Shown: positions 1-12,354 of the stretch, in pieces | Layout: each line of letters starts with the position of its first letter | How positions within the stretch are numbered: the first letter of the stretch is position 1 | Assembly (NCBI GenBank): GCA_963680875.1 | Contig: OY804589.1 | Span: 22,599,462 to 22,663,461, forward strand | Length of the DNA: 64,000 nt | Direction of reading: 5' to 3' | Source of the DNA: Bathymodiolus brooksi | Lineage: Eukaryota > Mollusca > Bivalvia > Mytilida > Modiolidae | The notes under the pieces: model-generated | What the model was told of the DNA's origin: nothing | Database searches by the model: none | The model's input: the letters and a program-made list of their open reading frames with translations, nothing else | Made by a program: the position numbers and the translations under genes

Positions 1-704
1 CGGATAGGTCGAATATTTTGATATTTCGAAGCAAATTGACAAGTCTGTTTGACTTTGATACGAGTCTTATAAGAGTCTACAGTACTGTGTTTAATAATTT
101 TACTAGTTTGTTGGCAGCATAATGGATATGAGGGGAACACAACTATTGCTAAATCACTAAATTAATGGGATGTGTCTGTAAGGCATGTACGGCTTATCTA
201 GAGATTTATCATACGTTAATATTATTGTAATAGCATAAAAAAGAATATATGTCCAGTTGATCATTCACAGTTCAATGATATTTGGCATATGTCAAACCGT
301 GTTTTTATGTTATATTATCAAAAAATAAGTTAATTTTATGTCATGGGGATTCTCATATTATTGGAAGATGCACGTGGGTGTGCTAAAGGGAAGATCCACG
401 TCTCAACAATATTTAGCAACGAAAACATCCCTTGTGTTTTGTTAATATCACAATACAAAAGTCTATAAACGTTATTATTTTGTTTATATTTAAATCTACC
501 TTTAATTTAAAACTTTGATGTCGACACAACCTGTTACCGTTGTTATAGTTGATGTACTTAATATATAATAAAGTTAACAAGACTACAAAACATATGTTAA
601 TGTTTCATTAATCTGTCAGACTATAGGAGATTTATAGTATTTACATTGCCTAGTAATTCACAATTATTGATGTCATACACAAAGAAGCATTCGGTATTAC
701 TTCA
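1..704. other. AT-rich intergenic stretch
   Basis: I see no coding region, tandem repeat or recognisable element here. All frames are short and the base composition is AT-rich, like the rest of the non-coding sequence in the window. Confidence 0.5.
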
Positions 705-930
705 GAAGAGTTTCAAGATACCAATTGAGTAATCAGAATCCGTAAATCAAAGAAGGACAGACAACACAATGGCCAAAGGAAAAAGGACAAAAGGACAAAC
801 AACGATCGACAAGACATACATATAAAACCAAAGATCGAGTAACACGAACTCCACTAAAACGGGGGTGAACTGAGGAGGAAGGTTAGCAGTTCCTCCTCCA
901 ATAGTTGCCCCCGTCGTGTTAATCTAGTTA
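705..930 (-). mobile_element. Retroelement 3' tail, antisense copy
   Basis: On the minus strand this reads through a block that begins with 'ttaacacgacgg' and ends near 'ggtatcttgaaac'. The same block, in the same order, ends the + strand retroelement fragment at 21590-22203 ('ggccattatgttgtctgtcc' and neighbouring words are shared). It therefore looks like a solitary 3' end of the same retroelement family, which is what 5' truncation during retrotransposition would leave. Family identity is inferred from that internal match and from memory of mussel repeats. Confidence 0.6.
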
Positions 931-1099
931 CAAATCCGGTGAAAGTTTGTTTTGTCAGTTCGTGTTGTTGTGTTTGCGGGTCTGTCTGTATTGTCATGTG
1001 TTTCTAAGGTCCTCTTATCCTTGACATTTAGTTTTCTGTCAGAATGTGAATGTGAATGTGTATTTTGTTCTGTTACCTCTAATGATAATAATCAAGGAT

Positions 1100-1425
1100 A
1101 AAGATAGAAAATTAGCCCAGATCTTTAATTCCAGCTTCTGTTATATAGATGATGTTCTGTTACTGATTCGGCAATTATCTGCAGCACATCTATTCAAATG
1201 ACCTTGAATCAAAGGATACTACTGACACTCAAAGATCTGCTTCTTACCTTGACCTTCGTATTTAAATCGAGAACTGAGGAAGATTGAAAACAACGTGACA
1301 GACGTGATGACTTCACTTTTCCAATAGTCAATTTCCCTTTTATCAGTAGTAATATTCTAACATCACCAGCGTATGGAGTTGACATTTCACAACGCAGACG
1401 TTTTTCTAGAGCTTGAAAATTGTTA
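1100..1425 (+). pseudogene. Reverse transcriptase remnant with YIDDVL box
   Basis: Translating by hand across frames gives, in order, a YIDDVL catalytic box (1142-1159), a conserved stretch reading NDLESKDTTDTQRSASYLDL, and a later stretch reading IVNFPFISSNILTSPAYGVD (from about 1324). Successive blocks lie in different frames with several stops, so this is dead. The motifs match the Penelope-like or related reverse transcriptases common in mollusc genomes; the clade is not certain. The fragment at 21590-22203 carries the next part of the same kind of protein, so both come from one family. Confidence 0.65.
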
Positions 1426-1454
1426 GTGCTTAGACTGAAGAATACAGTTAAGCG

Positions 1455-1710
1455 TACGGTGGTCGTGATTGTATGGTTGTTGTATTTCCAACAACCTATG
1501 CAATCAGTACCTGTCACCACTGATGTTGTGAGTTCGAATCTCGATCAGGGCGAGGTGTACAACAGTATGTGATAAAGTTTGTCAGTGACAAGCTGGTGGT
1601 CTTCTCCGGGTCCTCCAGATTCCTCCACCAATAAAAACGGACCGCCACGATATAACTGAAATATTGTTGAAAGTGGCGTTAAACATCATCAATCAAACAA
1701 ACAAACAATT
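1455..1710 (+). mobile_element. tRNA-derived SINE (V-SINE/RUDI-like), copy 1
   Basis: A B-box-like word 'gttcgaatc' (1532-1540) lies in a tRNA-like head. It is followed by a body containing 'cctccaccaataaaaac' and a tail 'tgttgaaagtggcgttaaac', ending in a 'caatcaaacaaac' simple repeat. A second copy at 5860-6105 and a 5'-truncated one at 26460-26615 share head, body and tail order. This layout fits the tRNA-headed V-SINE superfamily widespread in molluscs (RUDI is the named example). Confidence 0.7.
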
Positions 1711-2384
1711 AAGCATACACTTTCGACACCCCCATGATATAATGGAATGATCCATTAATAAGTGTAGTTATTCATAGATACACTGCATACGCCTTAGACA
1801 CTCCTGTGATAGAGAGGAATGTTCCATTGAAGATTGTAGCGTATCACAGAACGAGGAAAGTTAACCAATGGACGTATCAACTTCATCAGTATTTTTGACT
1901 TTAATAAGAAAGTTATATGTATTACTAATGTCATATCACATGTGTTTAGTGTTTTCTAATAATGAACAATTACGATGTTTGTTCATTTCATTTTAATATC
2001 AGTAAAATCTCGATCTTATCCCTGTCTGGATTTCTAACATAAAATCTACTAAATTATTTTGAACCTACTGCTTAACATCAGTTAATATTACATGTGTACC
2101 GTATCAACTTATTTGTCATGTAAACACTAGCGTTTGTTCTTATACGATATGAATGTGAAGAGATTTTTTTTTACATTCATTGGTTTTTTTCTTAACCTAC
2201 AATATAACCAGAATCTGTTTTTTTTTTAGATATTACATCAATTAACATTTTCGTTTTCATTTATATATAGACAACATCTTGTTGACCGTTACGAAATATC
2301 GATTTCCCAGATGACAATGTAGTATTTTCCTTGTACATATATTTGTTTCTTTCCTCTATAAGCGACACACTTTACTATATAAGT
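1711..2384. other. AT-rich intergenic stretch
   Basis: No gene, element or tandem repeat is recognisable. T-rich runs occur near 2165 and 2218. Confidence 0.45.
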
Positions 2385-4911
2385 AGCACAGTGGGTGTAG
2401 CTGAAGAAACAGGAACTACTTATCATTCACAATCACCTAGATTATTACTACTGATGTCGCCATCCTTGGGTGTAGCTGAAGAAACAGGAACTACTTATCA
2501 TTCACAATCACCTAGATTATTACTACTGATGTCGCCATCCTTGGGTGTAGCTGAAGAAACAGGAACTACTTATCATTCACAATCACCTAGATTATTACTA
2601 CTTATGTCGCCATCCTTGGGTGTAGCTGAAGAAACAGGAACTACTTATCACTCACAATCACCTAGATTATTACTACTGATGTCGCCATCTTTTATTAGAC
2701 TTAGCAATAATCATGAGTAACACAGTGGGTGTAGTTGACGAAACAGGAACTACTTATCATTCACAATCACCTAGATCATTACTACTGATGTCGCCATCTT
2801 TTATTAGACTTATCTATAATTATGAGTAACACAGTGGGTGTAACTGAAGAAACAAGAACTACTTATCATTCACAATCACCTAGATTATTACTACTGATGT
2901 TGCCATCTTTTATTAGACTTATCTATAATTATGAGTAGCACAGTGGGTGTAGCTGAAGAAACAGGAACTACTTATCATTCACAATCACCTAGATTATTAC
3001 TACTGATGTCGCCATCTTTTATTAGACTTAGCTATAATCATGAGTAACACAGTGGGTGTAGTTGACGAAACAGGAACTTCTTATCATTCACAATCACCTA
3101 GATTATTACTACTGATGTCGCCATCTATTAGTAGACTTATCTATAATTATGAGTAACACAGTGGGTGTAGTTGAAGAAACAGGAACTACTTATCATTCAC
3201 AATCACCTAGATTATTACTACTGATGTCGCCATCTTTTATTAGACTTATCTATAATTATGAGTATCACAGTGGGTGTAACTGAAGAAACATGAACTACTT
3301 ATCATTCACAATCACCTAGATTATTACTACTGATGTCGCCATCTTTTATTAGACTTAGCTATAATCATGAGTAACACAGTGGGTGTAGTTGACGAAACAG
3401 GAACTACTTATCATTCACAATCACCTAGATTATTACTACTGATGTCGCCATCTTTTATTAGACTTATCTATAATTATGAGTAACACAATGGGTGTAGCTG
3501 AAGAAACATGAACTACTTATCATTCACAATCACCTAGATTATTACTACTGATGTCGCCATCTTTTATTAGACTTATCTATAATTATGAGTAACACAGTGG
3601 GTGTAGCTGAATAAACATGAACTACTTATCATTCACAATCACCTAGATTATTACTACTGATGTCGCCATCCTTGGGTGTAGCTGAAGAAACATGAACTAC
3701 TTATCATTCACAATCACCTAGATTATTACTACTGATGTCGCCATCTTTTATTAGACTTAGCTATAATCATGAGTAACACAGTGGGTGTAGTTGACGAAAC
3801 AGGAACTACTTATCATTCACAATCACCTAGATTATTACTACTGATGTCGCCATCTATTAGTAGACTTATCTATAATTATGAGTAACACAGTGGGTGTAGT
3901 TGAAGAAACAGGAACTACTTATCATTCACAATCACCTAGATTATTACTACTGATGTCGCCATCTTTTATTAGACTTATCTATAATTATGAGTATCACAGT
4001 GGGTGTAACTGAAGAAACAGGAACTACTTATCATTCACAATCACCTAGATTATTACTACTGATGTCGCCATCTTTTATCAGAGTTAACTATATAAGTAAC
4101 ACAATGAGTGTCTTAGTAGGAACAAGAACTACTTACCATTGACAACCACCTAGATTATTACTACTGATGTCACCATCTTTTATCAGAGTTAACTATATAA
4201 GTAACACAATGGGTGTCTTAGTAGGAGCAGGAACTACTTACCATTCACAACATTACTACTGATGTCGCCATATTTTAGCAGACTTAGCAATATAAGTAAC
4301 GCACTGGGTGTCTTAGTAGGAACAAGAGCTACTTACCATTCACAATCATCTAGATTATTACTAGTACTACTGATGTCACTATCTTTTATCAGACTTAACT
4401 ATATAAGTAACACAATGGGTGTCTTAGTTGAAACAGGAACGACTTACCATTCACAACCACCTAGATTATTACTACTGATGTCGCCATCTTTATTCAGAGT
4501 TAGCAATATAAGTAACGCACTGGGTGTCTTAGTAGGAACAATAACTACTTACCATTGACAACCACCTAGATTATTACTACTGATGTCGCCATCTTTTATC
4601 AGACGTAACTATATAAGTAACACAATGGGTGTCTTAGTACGAACAAGAACCACTTACCATTGACAACCACCTAGATTATTACTAATGATGTCGCCGTCTT
4701 TATTCAGAGTTAACTATATAAGTAACACACTGGGTGTCTTAGTAGGAACAAGAACTACTTACCATTGACAACCACCTAGATTATTACTACTGATGTCACC
4801 ATCTTTTATCAGAGTTAACTATATAAGTAACACAATGGGTGTCTTAGTAGGAACAAGAACTACTTACCATTGACAACCACCTAGATTATTGCCTCTAATG
4901 TCGCCATCTTG
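2385..4911 (+). repeat. 109/75-bp minisatellite with higher-order units
   Basis: The long unit is 109 bp (for example 'cacagtggg' at 2721 and again at 2830). A short form of 75 bp lacks 34 bp of the long unit ('catcc' at 2461 and 2536). Rare variants recur together at a displacement of exactly 729 bp: 'ccatctatt' at 3121 and 3850, and 'gtatcacag' at 3262 and 3991. 729 equals six long plus one short unit, so there is a higher-order repeat. From about 4080 the units switch to a diverged subfamily of about 105 bp containing 'gtcttagtagg'. Reading frames across it are repeat translations, not genes. Confidence 0.92.
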
Positions 4912-5215
4912 TATCCATGCCAATCTAATCATCCTCCATTATACCTATTTAATGTTACCTTTTGACCTACAACATTTCAAACTTATTCTGGTCATTACTA
5001 TGGCTTAAATACTGCTAATTTGACGTTAATCTTCAATCAGTCAATCAATTAAACCCACCCATACAAATGTGACATGTTATGTGTAATATTTGTCTTTGTT
5101 CTTACTTGAGGACCAGGATCTGTACGTATCTCCAACGTCATATGGTATGGTCTTTTCTGTGTTTATTATTAACCAGAAAGGAAAACAAAAATACCACACA
5201 ATTGGACTTAAGACT
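4912..5215. other. Non-coding stretch between minisatellite and MITE
   Basis: I see nothing coding or repeated here. Confidence 0.4.
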
Positions 5216-5476
5216 TTAAGGTGGTACCATACACTACAGGGAGATAACTCTTTAAAATCAGTTGAACGCTTTAATCATATGATGTTTGTATGCAGATTTC
5301 AAGCATCTCGGTGATCAAAACCACAGAGAGAAAAGCTGCTATGTAGCTAGTGAATTTATAGTTCTGAGTCTGTTAGTTGGAATTTGTTAGTGGATATATT
5401 CAAACACACTGCCAAAAAAATAAGAAAATTAAACGAGCAGGACAAATTTTACCTGAAGTGTATGGTACCACCTTAA
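5216..5476. mobile_element. 253-bp MITE flanked by TTAA, piggyBac-like ends
   Basis: The stretch 5220-5472 begins with 'ggtggtaccatacact' and ends with its reverse complement. Over 21 bp the two ends differ at one position. Both ends abut TTAA (5216-5219 and 5473-5476), the target-site duplication used by piggyBac-type elements. The interior has no transposase, so it would be a non-autonomous MITE. The ends and TTAA are seen directly; the piggyBac link is inferred from TTAA. Confidence 0.7.
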
Positions 5477-5855
5477 GTGATTGTTCGCTTTGTTGACATT
5501 GGTAAAATTGTTGATCTTCCCTCTTTAAACTTTCTTTTTATTCATTTAAATAAATGACAAAAATACATTTAGAAAAAAATCAATGCTTTGTCATTGTGAG
5601 TGCGTGGAATAAAAAGTCAATATATGTACCTATCTGATATCAAACTTTGTAATACGATCGACCTGAACTGTTAAATGTACATCAATATATTTCTGACATA
5701 TGTCACATTGATGTAGATCGAATTCTAAATACGTAAATGTTAAATTTTGTCGGAATTTCCATGCACAAATTTAAATTTGTGAATCTAATTAAAATATATT
5801 TTTCAGAATTTGTTCTTATATTTAGAAATTATGTATTTTATAAACTCATCAATAG
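5477..5855. other. AT-rich stretch with short palindromes
   Basis: No gene is visible. There is a perfect 18-bp palindrome at 5764-5781 ('cacaaatttaaatttgtg') and an 8-bp-arm inverted repeat at 5679-5714 (acatcaat...attgatgt) enclosing 'gacatatgtc'. Confidence 0.4.
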
Positions 5856-5859
5856 GGGA

Positions 5860-6105
5860 CCACAGTGGTCGTGATCTATGGTAGTTCAATATACCTATGC
5901 AATCAATGTATATCCATCATCACTAACATTTTGAGTTCAAATTCTGCTCATGGAGATGTGTGCTCGCTAGAGCTTTATGTGATCAAGTGTGTCAGTGACT
6001 TGCGGCATGTCGGTGACTTTTACCGGGTGCTCATATTTCCTTCATCAATAAAACTAACAGACACGATATAGCTGAAATACTGTTGAAAGTGGCGTTAAAC
6101 ACCAT
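5860..6105 (+). mobile_element. tRNA-derived SINE (V-SINE/RUDI-like), copy 2
   Basis: It has the same order as the copy at 1455-1710: 'agtggtcgtgat' near the start, a degenerate B box 'gttcaaattc', 'catcaataaaac', and the tail 'tgttgaaagtggcgttaaac'. It is more diverged than copy 1, and the simple-repeat tail is not conserved. Confidence 0.65.
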
Positions 6106-6129
6106 AACCTTAACCCAAATCTATCACAC

Positions 6130-6455
6130 TGTATTATCGAAGAAAGAGAGACAAAACAATGGAGAAAAGAAAAAGAACAAACAACGAACCAGAAAACAGT
6201 ACACATAAGCCTAAAAGCTCGAGGCACACAAACACTCGGTTCTCTTTCATAGAACTAGCATTACTCATAAACTTATATGTCAGAAAGAATTAATATATCA
6301 AAAGATCAAGATAAGGACTGGATATTCTTTACAACAACGCTGCTCTCTTAGTTGAAGTCGTCATTCCTGGTATCCTGAGACTTATGTAGAGCTGGCACAA
6401 TAAACACAGGTCCCACGAGAATCGCGGTTTACACACACACAATAAAAAAAAGTTG
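6130..6455 (-). other. Degenerate retroelement-tail fragment and flank
   Basis: About 6135-6240 has the word order 'acaatgga...aaagaacaaacaacga...acacataa' seen in the antisense tail at 705-930, so it may be another decayed minus-strand copy. The rest, to 6455, shows nothing. Confidence 0.35.
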
Positions 6456-6597
6456 GAAATTATTTCATTTGGTGGCTTTGATAAAAAAAAAGATACATTT
6501 TTTTAGATATACAAGTACATTTAAATAAATATCTAAATTCAAAATGTACTCACTAAACTAGTATCTTTTTTTATTCAAGCAAATTAAAATAATTTCG
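6456..6597. mobile_element. Imperfect fold-back (MITE-like) sequence
   Basis: The two ends are near reverse complements: 'gaaattatttcatttg' on the left, 'caaattaaaataatttc' on the right. 'gtatctttttttatt' on the right mirrors 'ataaaaaaaaagatac' on the left, and an inner 'gtacattt'/'aaatgtac' pair sits near the centre. The whole 142 bp could fold back on itself. No target duplication was identified. Confidence 0.45.
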
Positions 6598-7770
6598 TTC
6601 TTACAATGTAATATATTTCTAAAGTTCTTGATAGGTATTGACAAGATAATGCTGAGTTTTGACGTTTAAAGATAATGTGTTGATTTACATATAATTAATC
6701 ACCATATCTGATACATAAACACAACTTATTTAAATATTGTTCCATATTGATCTTGTCACATTCCTACTTGCTACCATCCAGATAAAATCTAGCATAGCAA
6801 CACTAATGGTCGTTTAATAAACATTAAAAATATCAATATTTATTAAGCTCAGCAGACGCATATTTATGTAGTTTTATTTTACAGCTGGATATTTTTAAAG
6901 GTTCCGTAGAAACAGTGCTGTCCAGTTGATCCCCATCTGGCGGATACATGCACGGGGTTCATATGGATTGTGTGGCTGTCCTGTTATAATACCGAAAGCC
7001 TGACCGTGGACCATAGTAGGCAACGCACATGTGATGTGCCACGCTCTCTGCACATATAATACCTATTTTGTAGATTAAGAAATAAGAGTATGAGTATTGT
7101 AGCCGCAGCAACAGTCTATTTTTTGTCGTCCCTTCTCGATGCCTGTACCAAGTCAGGGTCATTACGGTTTTCACAGTTTTCCGGTTGTTGACTGATTTTG
7201 TCTGTTTATATACGTATGAGTTTTGACTTTCCCCTTGTAAGATTGTTCGGAGTTCGGTAATTTTGTTATTACCCTTATTTACAAGTGACAGGTAACAGTC
7301 GTTGCCCGGTTGTCCTATGTAACCCTCGTTATAGTCTAGTACTTAGCATATTGATGAACTTGTTCTCTTTCTGAATAAAGCTGAAATATGTCTTACTGGA
7401 TTTCAGGAGATAATCAAGCAATCAATGTCTTTTTTCCAGTGGTGATGGATCCCAAAACAGATGGAAAATTAAATTTGTATATTAGATATCGGAGAGCAGA
7501 AAGACCGAAATGTTAAAAACAAAATGAATTCTATAACTCTTCCCCGTTAATGCTTTTTATGACTCAGAGATAAAAAGAGATCATTTTACAATAAGTACTG
7601 ACATTTACAATCTAAACCTGTTCAAAATAGCATTAATTTTTGACAGAAATAATAAATAAAAAAATATATTACATGATTCAAAGTTATCAATAAAAACATA
7701 GATATAAAATTTAATGCACCCGATACGTTTCTAGAATAACATTTATCAGGTACATTCAGTGTCATCAGAT
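6598..7770. other. Intergenic stretch, no gene seen
   Basis: No coding region is supportable. Around 7180-7260 the text 'ttttgactttccccttg...gttcggagttcgg' resembles interspersed repeat sequence of mussels, but I cannot delimit it. Confidence 0.4.
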
Positions 7771-7876
7771 AGGAAAACCCAAATCATTCATAGGAAAACC
7801 CAAATCATTCATAGGAAAACCCATATCATTTATAGGAAAACCCAAATCATTCATAGGAAAACCCAAATCATTTAAA
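7771..7876 (+). repeat. 21-bp minisatellite, five copies
   Basis: 'aggaaaaccca' starts at 7771, 7792, 7813, 7834 and 7855, so the period is 21 bp with almost no divergence. Confidence 0.9.
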
Positions 7877-7959
7877 AATCTCCGTCGGCAAAACAAAAGC
7901 AAAAACACATACTACAAACAAATAAACAAAGGACATAAACAAAAATGTCAAAATGATCT

Positions 7960-10900
7960 GAGACTATCTATGACTGACGGAGGAGACTATCTATGACTGA
8001 CGGAGGAGACTATCTATGACTGACGGAGGAGACTATCTATGACTGACGGAGGAGACTATCTATGACTGACGGAGGAGACTATCTATGACTGACGGAGGAG
8101 ACTATCTATGATTGACGTCTGAGACTATCTATGATTGACGTCTGAGACTATCTATGATTGACGTCTGAGACTATCTATGATTGACGTCTGAGACTATCTA
8201 TGATTGACGTCTGAGACTATCTATGATTGACGTCTGAGACTATCTATGATTGACGTCTGAGACTATCTATGACTGATGGAGGAGACTATCTATGATTGAC
8301 GGAGGAGACTATCTATGACTGACGGAGGAGACTATCTATGACTGACGGAGGAGACTATCTATGACTGACGGAGGAGACTATCTATGACTGATGGAGGAGA
8401 CTATCTATGACTGATGGAGGAGACTATCTATGACTGACGGAGGAGACTATCTATGACTGACGGAGGAGACTATCTATGATTGACGTCTGAGACTATCTAT
8501 GATTGACGTCTGAGACTATCTATGACTGATGGAGGAGACTATCTATGACTGACGGAGGAGACTATCTATGACTGATGGAGGAGACTATGTATGACTGATG
8601 GAGGAGACTATCTATGACTGATGGAGGAGACTATCTATGACTGATGGAGGAGACTATCTATGACTGACGGAGGAGACTATCTATGACTGATGGAGGAGAC
8701 TATCTATGACTGACGGAGGAGACTATCTATGACTGATGGAGGAGACTATCTATGACTGACGGAGGAGACTATCTATGACTGACGGAGGAGACTATCTATG
8801 ACTGATGGAGGAGACTATCTATGACTGATGGAGGAGACTATCTATGACCGATGGAGGAGACTATCTATGACTGACGGAGGAGACTATCTATGACTGATGG
8901 AGGAAACTATCTATGACTGATGGAGGAGACTATCTATGACTGACACAGGAGACTATCTATGACTGATGGAGGAGACTATCTATGACTGATGGAGGAGACT
9001 ATCTATGACTGACGGAGGAGACTATCTATGACTGACGGAGGAGACGATCTATGACTGATGGAGGAGACTATCTATGACTGACGGAGGAGACTATCTATGA
9101 CTGACGGAGGACACTATCTATGACTGATGGAGGAGACTATCTATGACTGACGGAGGAGACTATCTATGACTGATGGAGGAGACTATCTATGACTGATGGA
9201 GGAGACTATCTATGATTGATGGAGGAGACTATCTATGACTGACGGAGGAGACTATCTATGACTGACGGAGGAGACTATCTATGACTGATGGAGGAGACTA
9301 TCTATGACTGATGGAGGAGACTATCTATGACTGACGGAGGAGACTATCTATGACTGACGGAGGAGACTATCTATGACTGATGAAGGAGACTATCTATGAC
9401 TGATGGAGGAGACTATCTATGACTGATGGAGGAGACTATCTATGACTGACGGAGGAGACTATCTATGACTGACGGAGGAGACTATCTATGACTGACGAGG
9501 AGACTATCTATGACTGATGGAGGAGACTATCTATGATTGACGTCTGAGACTATCTATGACTGATGGAGGAGACTATCTATGACTGATGGAGGAGACTATC
9601 TATGACTGACGGAGGAGACTATCTATGACTGACGGAGGAGACTATCTATGATTGACGGAGGAGCCTATCTATGAGTGACGGAGGAGACTATCTATGACTG
9701 ACGGAGGAGACTATCTATGACTGATGGAGGAGACTATCTATGACTGACGGAGGAGACTATCTATGACTGATGGAGGAGACTATCTAATAGTGACGGAGGA
9801 GACTATCTATGACTGACGGAGGAGACTATCTATGACTGACGGAGGAGACTATCTATGACTGACGGAGGAGACTATCTATGACTGACGGAGGAGACTATCT
9901 ATGACTGATGGAGGAGACTATCTATGACTGACGGAGGAGACTATCTATGAGTGACGGAGGAGACTATTTATGACTGACGGAGGAGACTATCTATGACTGA
10001 CGGAGGAGACTATCTATGACTGACGGAGGAGACTATCTATGACTGATGGAGGAGACTATCTATGACCGATGTAGGAGACTATCTATGACTGACGGAGGAG
10101 ACTATCTATGACTGATGGAGGAGACTATCTATGACTGATGGAGGAGACTATCTATGACTGACACAGGAGACTATCTATGACTGATGGAGGAGACTATCTA
10201 TGACTGATGGAGGAGACTATCTATGACTGACGGAGGAGACTATCTATGACTGGCGGAGGAGACGATCTATGACTGATGGAGGAGACTATCTATGACTGAC
10301 GGAGGAGACTATCTATGACTGACGGAGGACACTATCTATGACTGATGGAGGAGACTATCTATGACTGACGGAGGAGACTATCTATGACTGACGGAGGAGA
10401 CTATCTATGACTGATGGAGGAGACTATCTATGACTGATGGAGGAGACTATCTATGACTGATGGAGGAGACTATCTATGACTGACGGAGGAGACTATCTAT
10501 GACTGACGGAGGAGACTATCTATGACTGACGGAGGAGACTATCTATGACTGACGGAGGAGACTATCTATGACTGATGGAGGAGACTATCTATGACTGACG
10601 GAGGAGACTATCTATGACTGACGGAGGAAACTATCTATGATTGACGGAGGAGACTATCTATGAGTGACGGAGGAGACTATATATGATTGACGGAGGAGAC
10701 TATCTATGACTGATGGAGGAGACTATCTATGACTGACGGAGGAGACTATCTATGACTGATGGAGGAGACTATCTATGATTGACGGAGGAGACTATCTATG
10801 AGTGACGGAGGAGACTATCTATGACTGACCGAGGAGACTATCTATGACTGACGAAGGAGACCATCTATGAGTGACGGAGGAGACTATCTATGACTGACGG

Positions 10901-11570
10901 AGGAGACTATCTATGAGTGACGGAGGAGATTATCTATGACTGACGGAGGAGACTATCTATGACTGACGGAGGAGACTATCTATGACTGACGGAGGAGACT
11001 ATCTATGACTGACGGAGGAGACTATATATGACTGACGGAGGAGACTATCTATGACTGACGGAGGAGACTATCTATGACTGACGGATGAGACTATCTATGA
11101 GTGACGGAGGAGACTATCTATGACTGACGGAGGAGACTATCTATGACTGATGGAGGAGACTATCTATGACTGACGGAGGAGACTATCTATGACTGACGGA
11201 GGAGACTATATATGAGTGACGGAGGAGATTATCTATGACTGACGGAGGAGACTATCTATGACTGACGGAGGAGACTATCTATGACTGACGGAGGAGACTA
11301 TCTATGACTGACGGAGGAGACTATATATGAGTGACGGAGGAGATTATCTATGACTGACGGAGGAGACTATCTATGACTGACGGAGGAGACTATCTATGAC
11401 TGACGGAGGAGACTATCTATGACTGACGGAGGAGACTATCTATGACTGACGGAGGGGACTATCTATGACTGACGGAGGAGACTATCTATGACTGACGGAG
11501 GAGACTATCTATGACTGACGGAGGAGACTATGTATGACTGACGGAGGAGACTCTCTATGAATGACGGAGG
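7960..11570 (+). repeat. 23-bp satellite array, about 157 copies
   Basis: The unit is 23 bp, built around 'gactatctatgactgacgg', alternating mainly between gacgg and gatgg forms. A distinct variant ending in 'ttgacgtctga' is clustered at about 8105-8270, again at about 8476-8520, and once near 9535. Three rare variants recur at an identical displacement of 1218 bp ('gacacagg' 8942/10160, 'gacgatct' 9043/10261, 'acactatcta' 9111/10329). That shows a duplicated block of about 53 units, one base short of 53 x 23. TGA occurs in two frames per unit, so there is no long reading frame. Confidence 0.95.
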
Positions 11571-11720
11571 ACACCATAAGATATAATATTATAGTATATC
11601 TTATACACTGTGTCAGCACCAAAGTGATGAGTACTGGGTCAATATCAATTAATACTTACAAATAATATCTATATCATAGAAACAATTGTGTTAGTGCATA
11701 AATAAAATGAAGAAATAAAT
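11571..11720. other. Flank of the 23-bp array
   Basis: AT-rich sequence without recognisable content. Confidence 0.4.
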
Positions 11721-11932
11721 ACTACACTCTTAGAACAGTTCTGAGATCTAGAATTAAAAAACAAACAAAAACAAAAAATACCACACTGCTAGAACAGTTC
11801 TAAGATCTAGAATAAGAAATATAATAAAAAAAAATAAAAAAAATACCACACTGTTAGAACAGTTCTAAAATCTACAATTAAATTAAAAACAACAATAACA
11901 CGTGGTTAGAACAGTTCTAATATCTCAAACAT
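11721..11932 (+). repeat. Four tandem copies of a dyad-bearing repeat
   Basis: 'tagaacagttct' starts at 11731, 11790, 11855 and 11907, so the spacing is 59, 65 and 52 bp; the length differences lie in A-rich linkers. In copies 3 and 4 the core is the perfect odd palindrome ttagaacagttctaa. Copies 1 and 2 differ from it by one base each. Copies 1 and 2 continue into 'agatctagaa'. Confidence 0.8.
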
Positions 11933-12354
11933 TAGTGTTTAAACATGTATGTGCCATTCACATGAAACTGATTATTTCAAAATTCAGTCAATTTATTTGA
12001 AGTTTACTCCTAGAAGGTTAACAAACTTCTTAAACGATAGGTCAATTTGGGAGATAATTAAGGTGTATGTAATATATTGGTGTAAACATAGAAATGGTTG
12101 ATTGATGAAGGTCAACCTGACTACTTAAGCTTGGCAACATTGCATATTTTGAATAATCGTATTTTTAATGGCTAGGGACAAATCTTTTTTTCTCCATAAT
12201 TTGTGGCACAGTTTCAAAGTCAGGTAAACCGATGGTACATTAATCACGAGTCTATAAGTTTTATGAATTCCAGTCATTAAGTAAAGGTTATGTTCCATTT
12301 AGTACTATATACACCAGAGGCAGAACAGAGGAATGGACTGAATAGTGTGCGTGT
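11933..12354. other. Non-coding sequence upstream of CARNS1
   Basis: No gene or repeat is seen. Confidence 0.4.

Noticed and set aside
2331..2720. Open frame of 129 codons with a repeated 25-residue peptide
   Set aside because: It is the translation of consecutive 75-bp minisatellite units; the frame is lost as soon as 109-bp units return, and there is no splice or start context.
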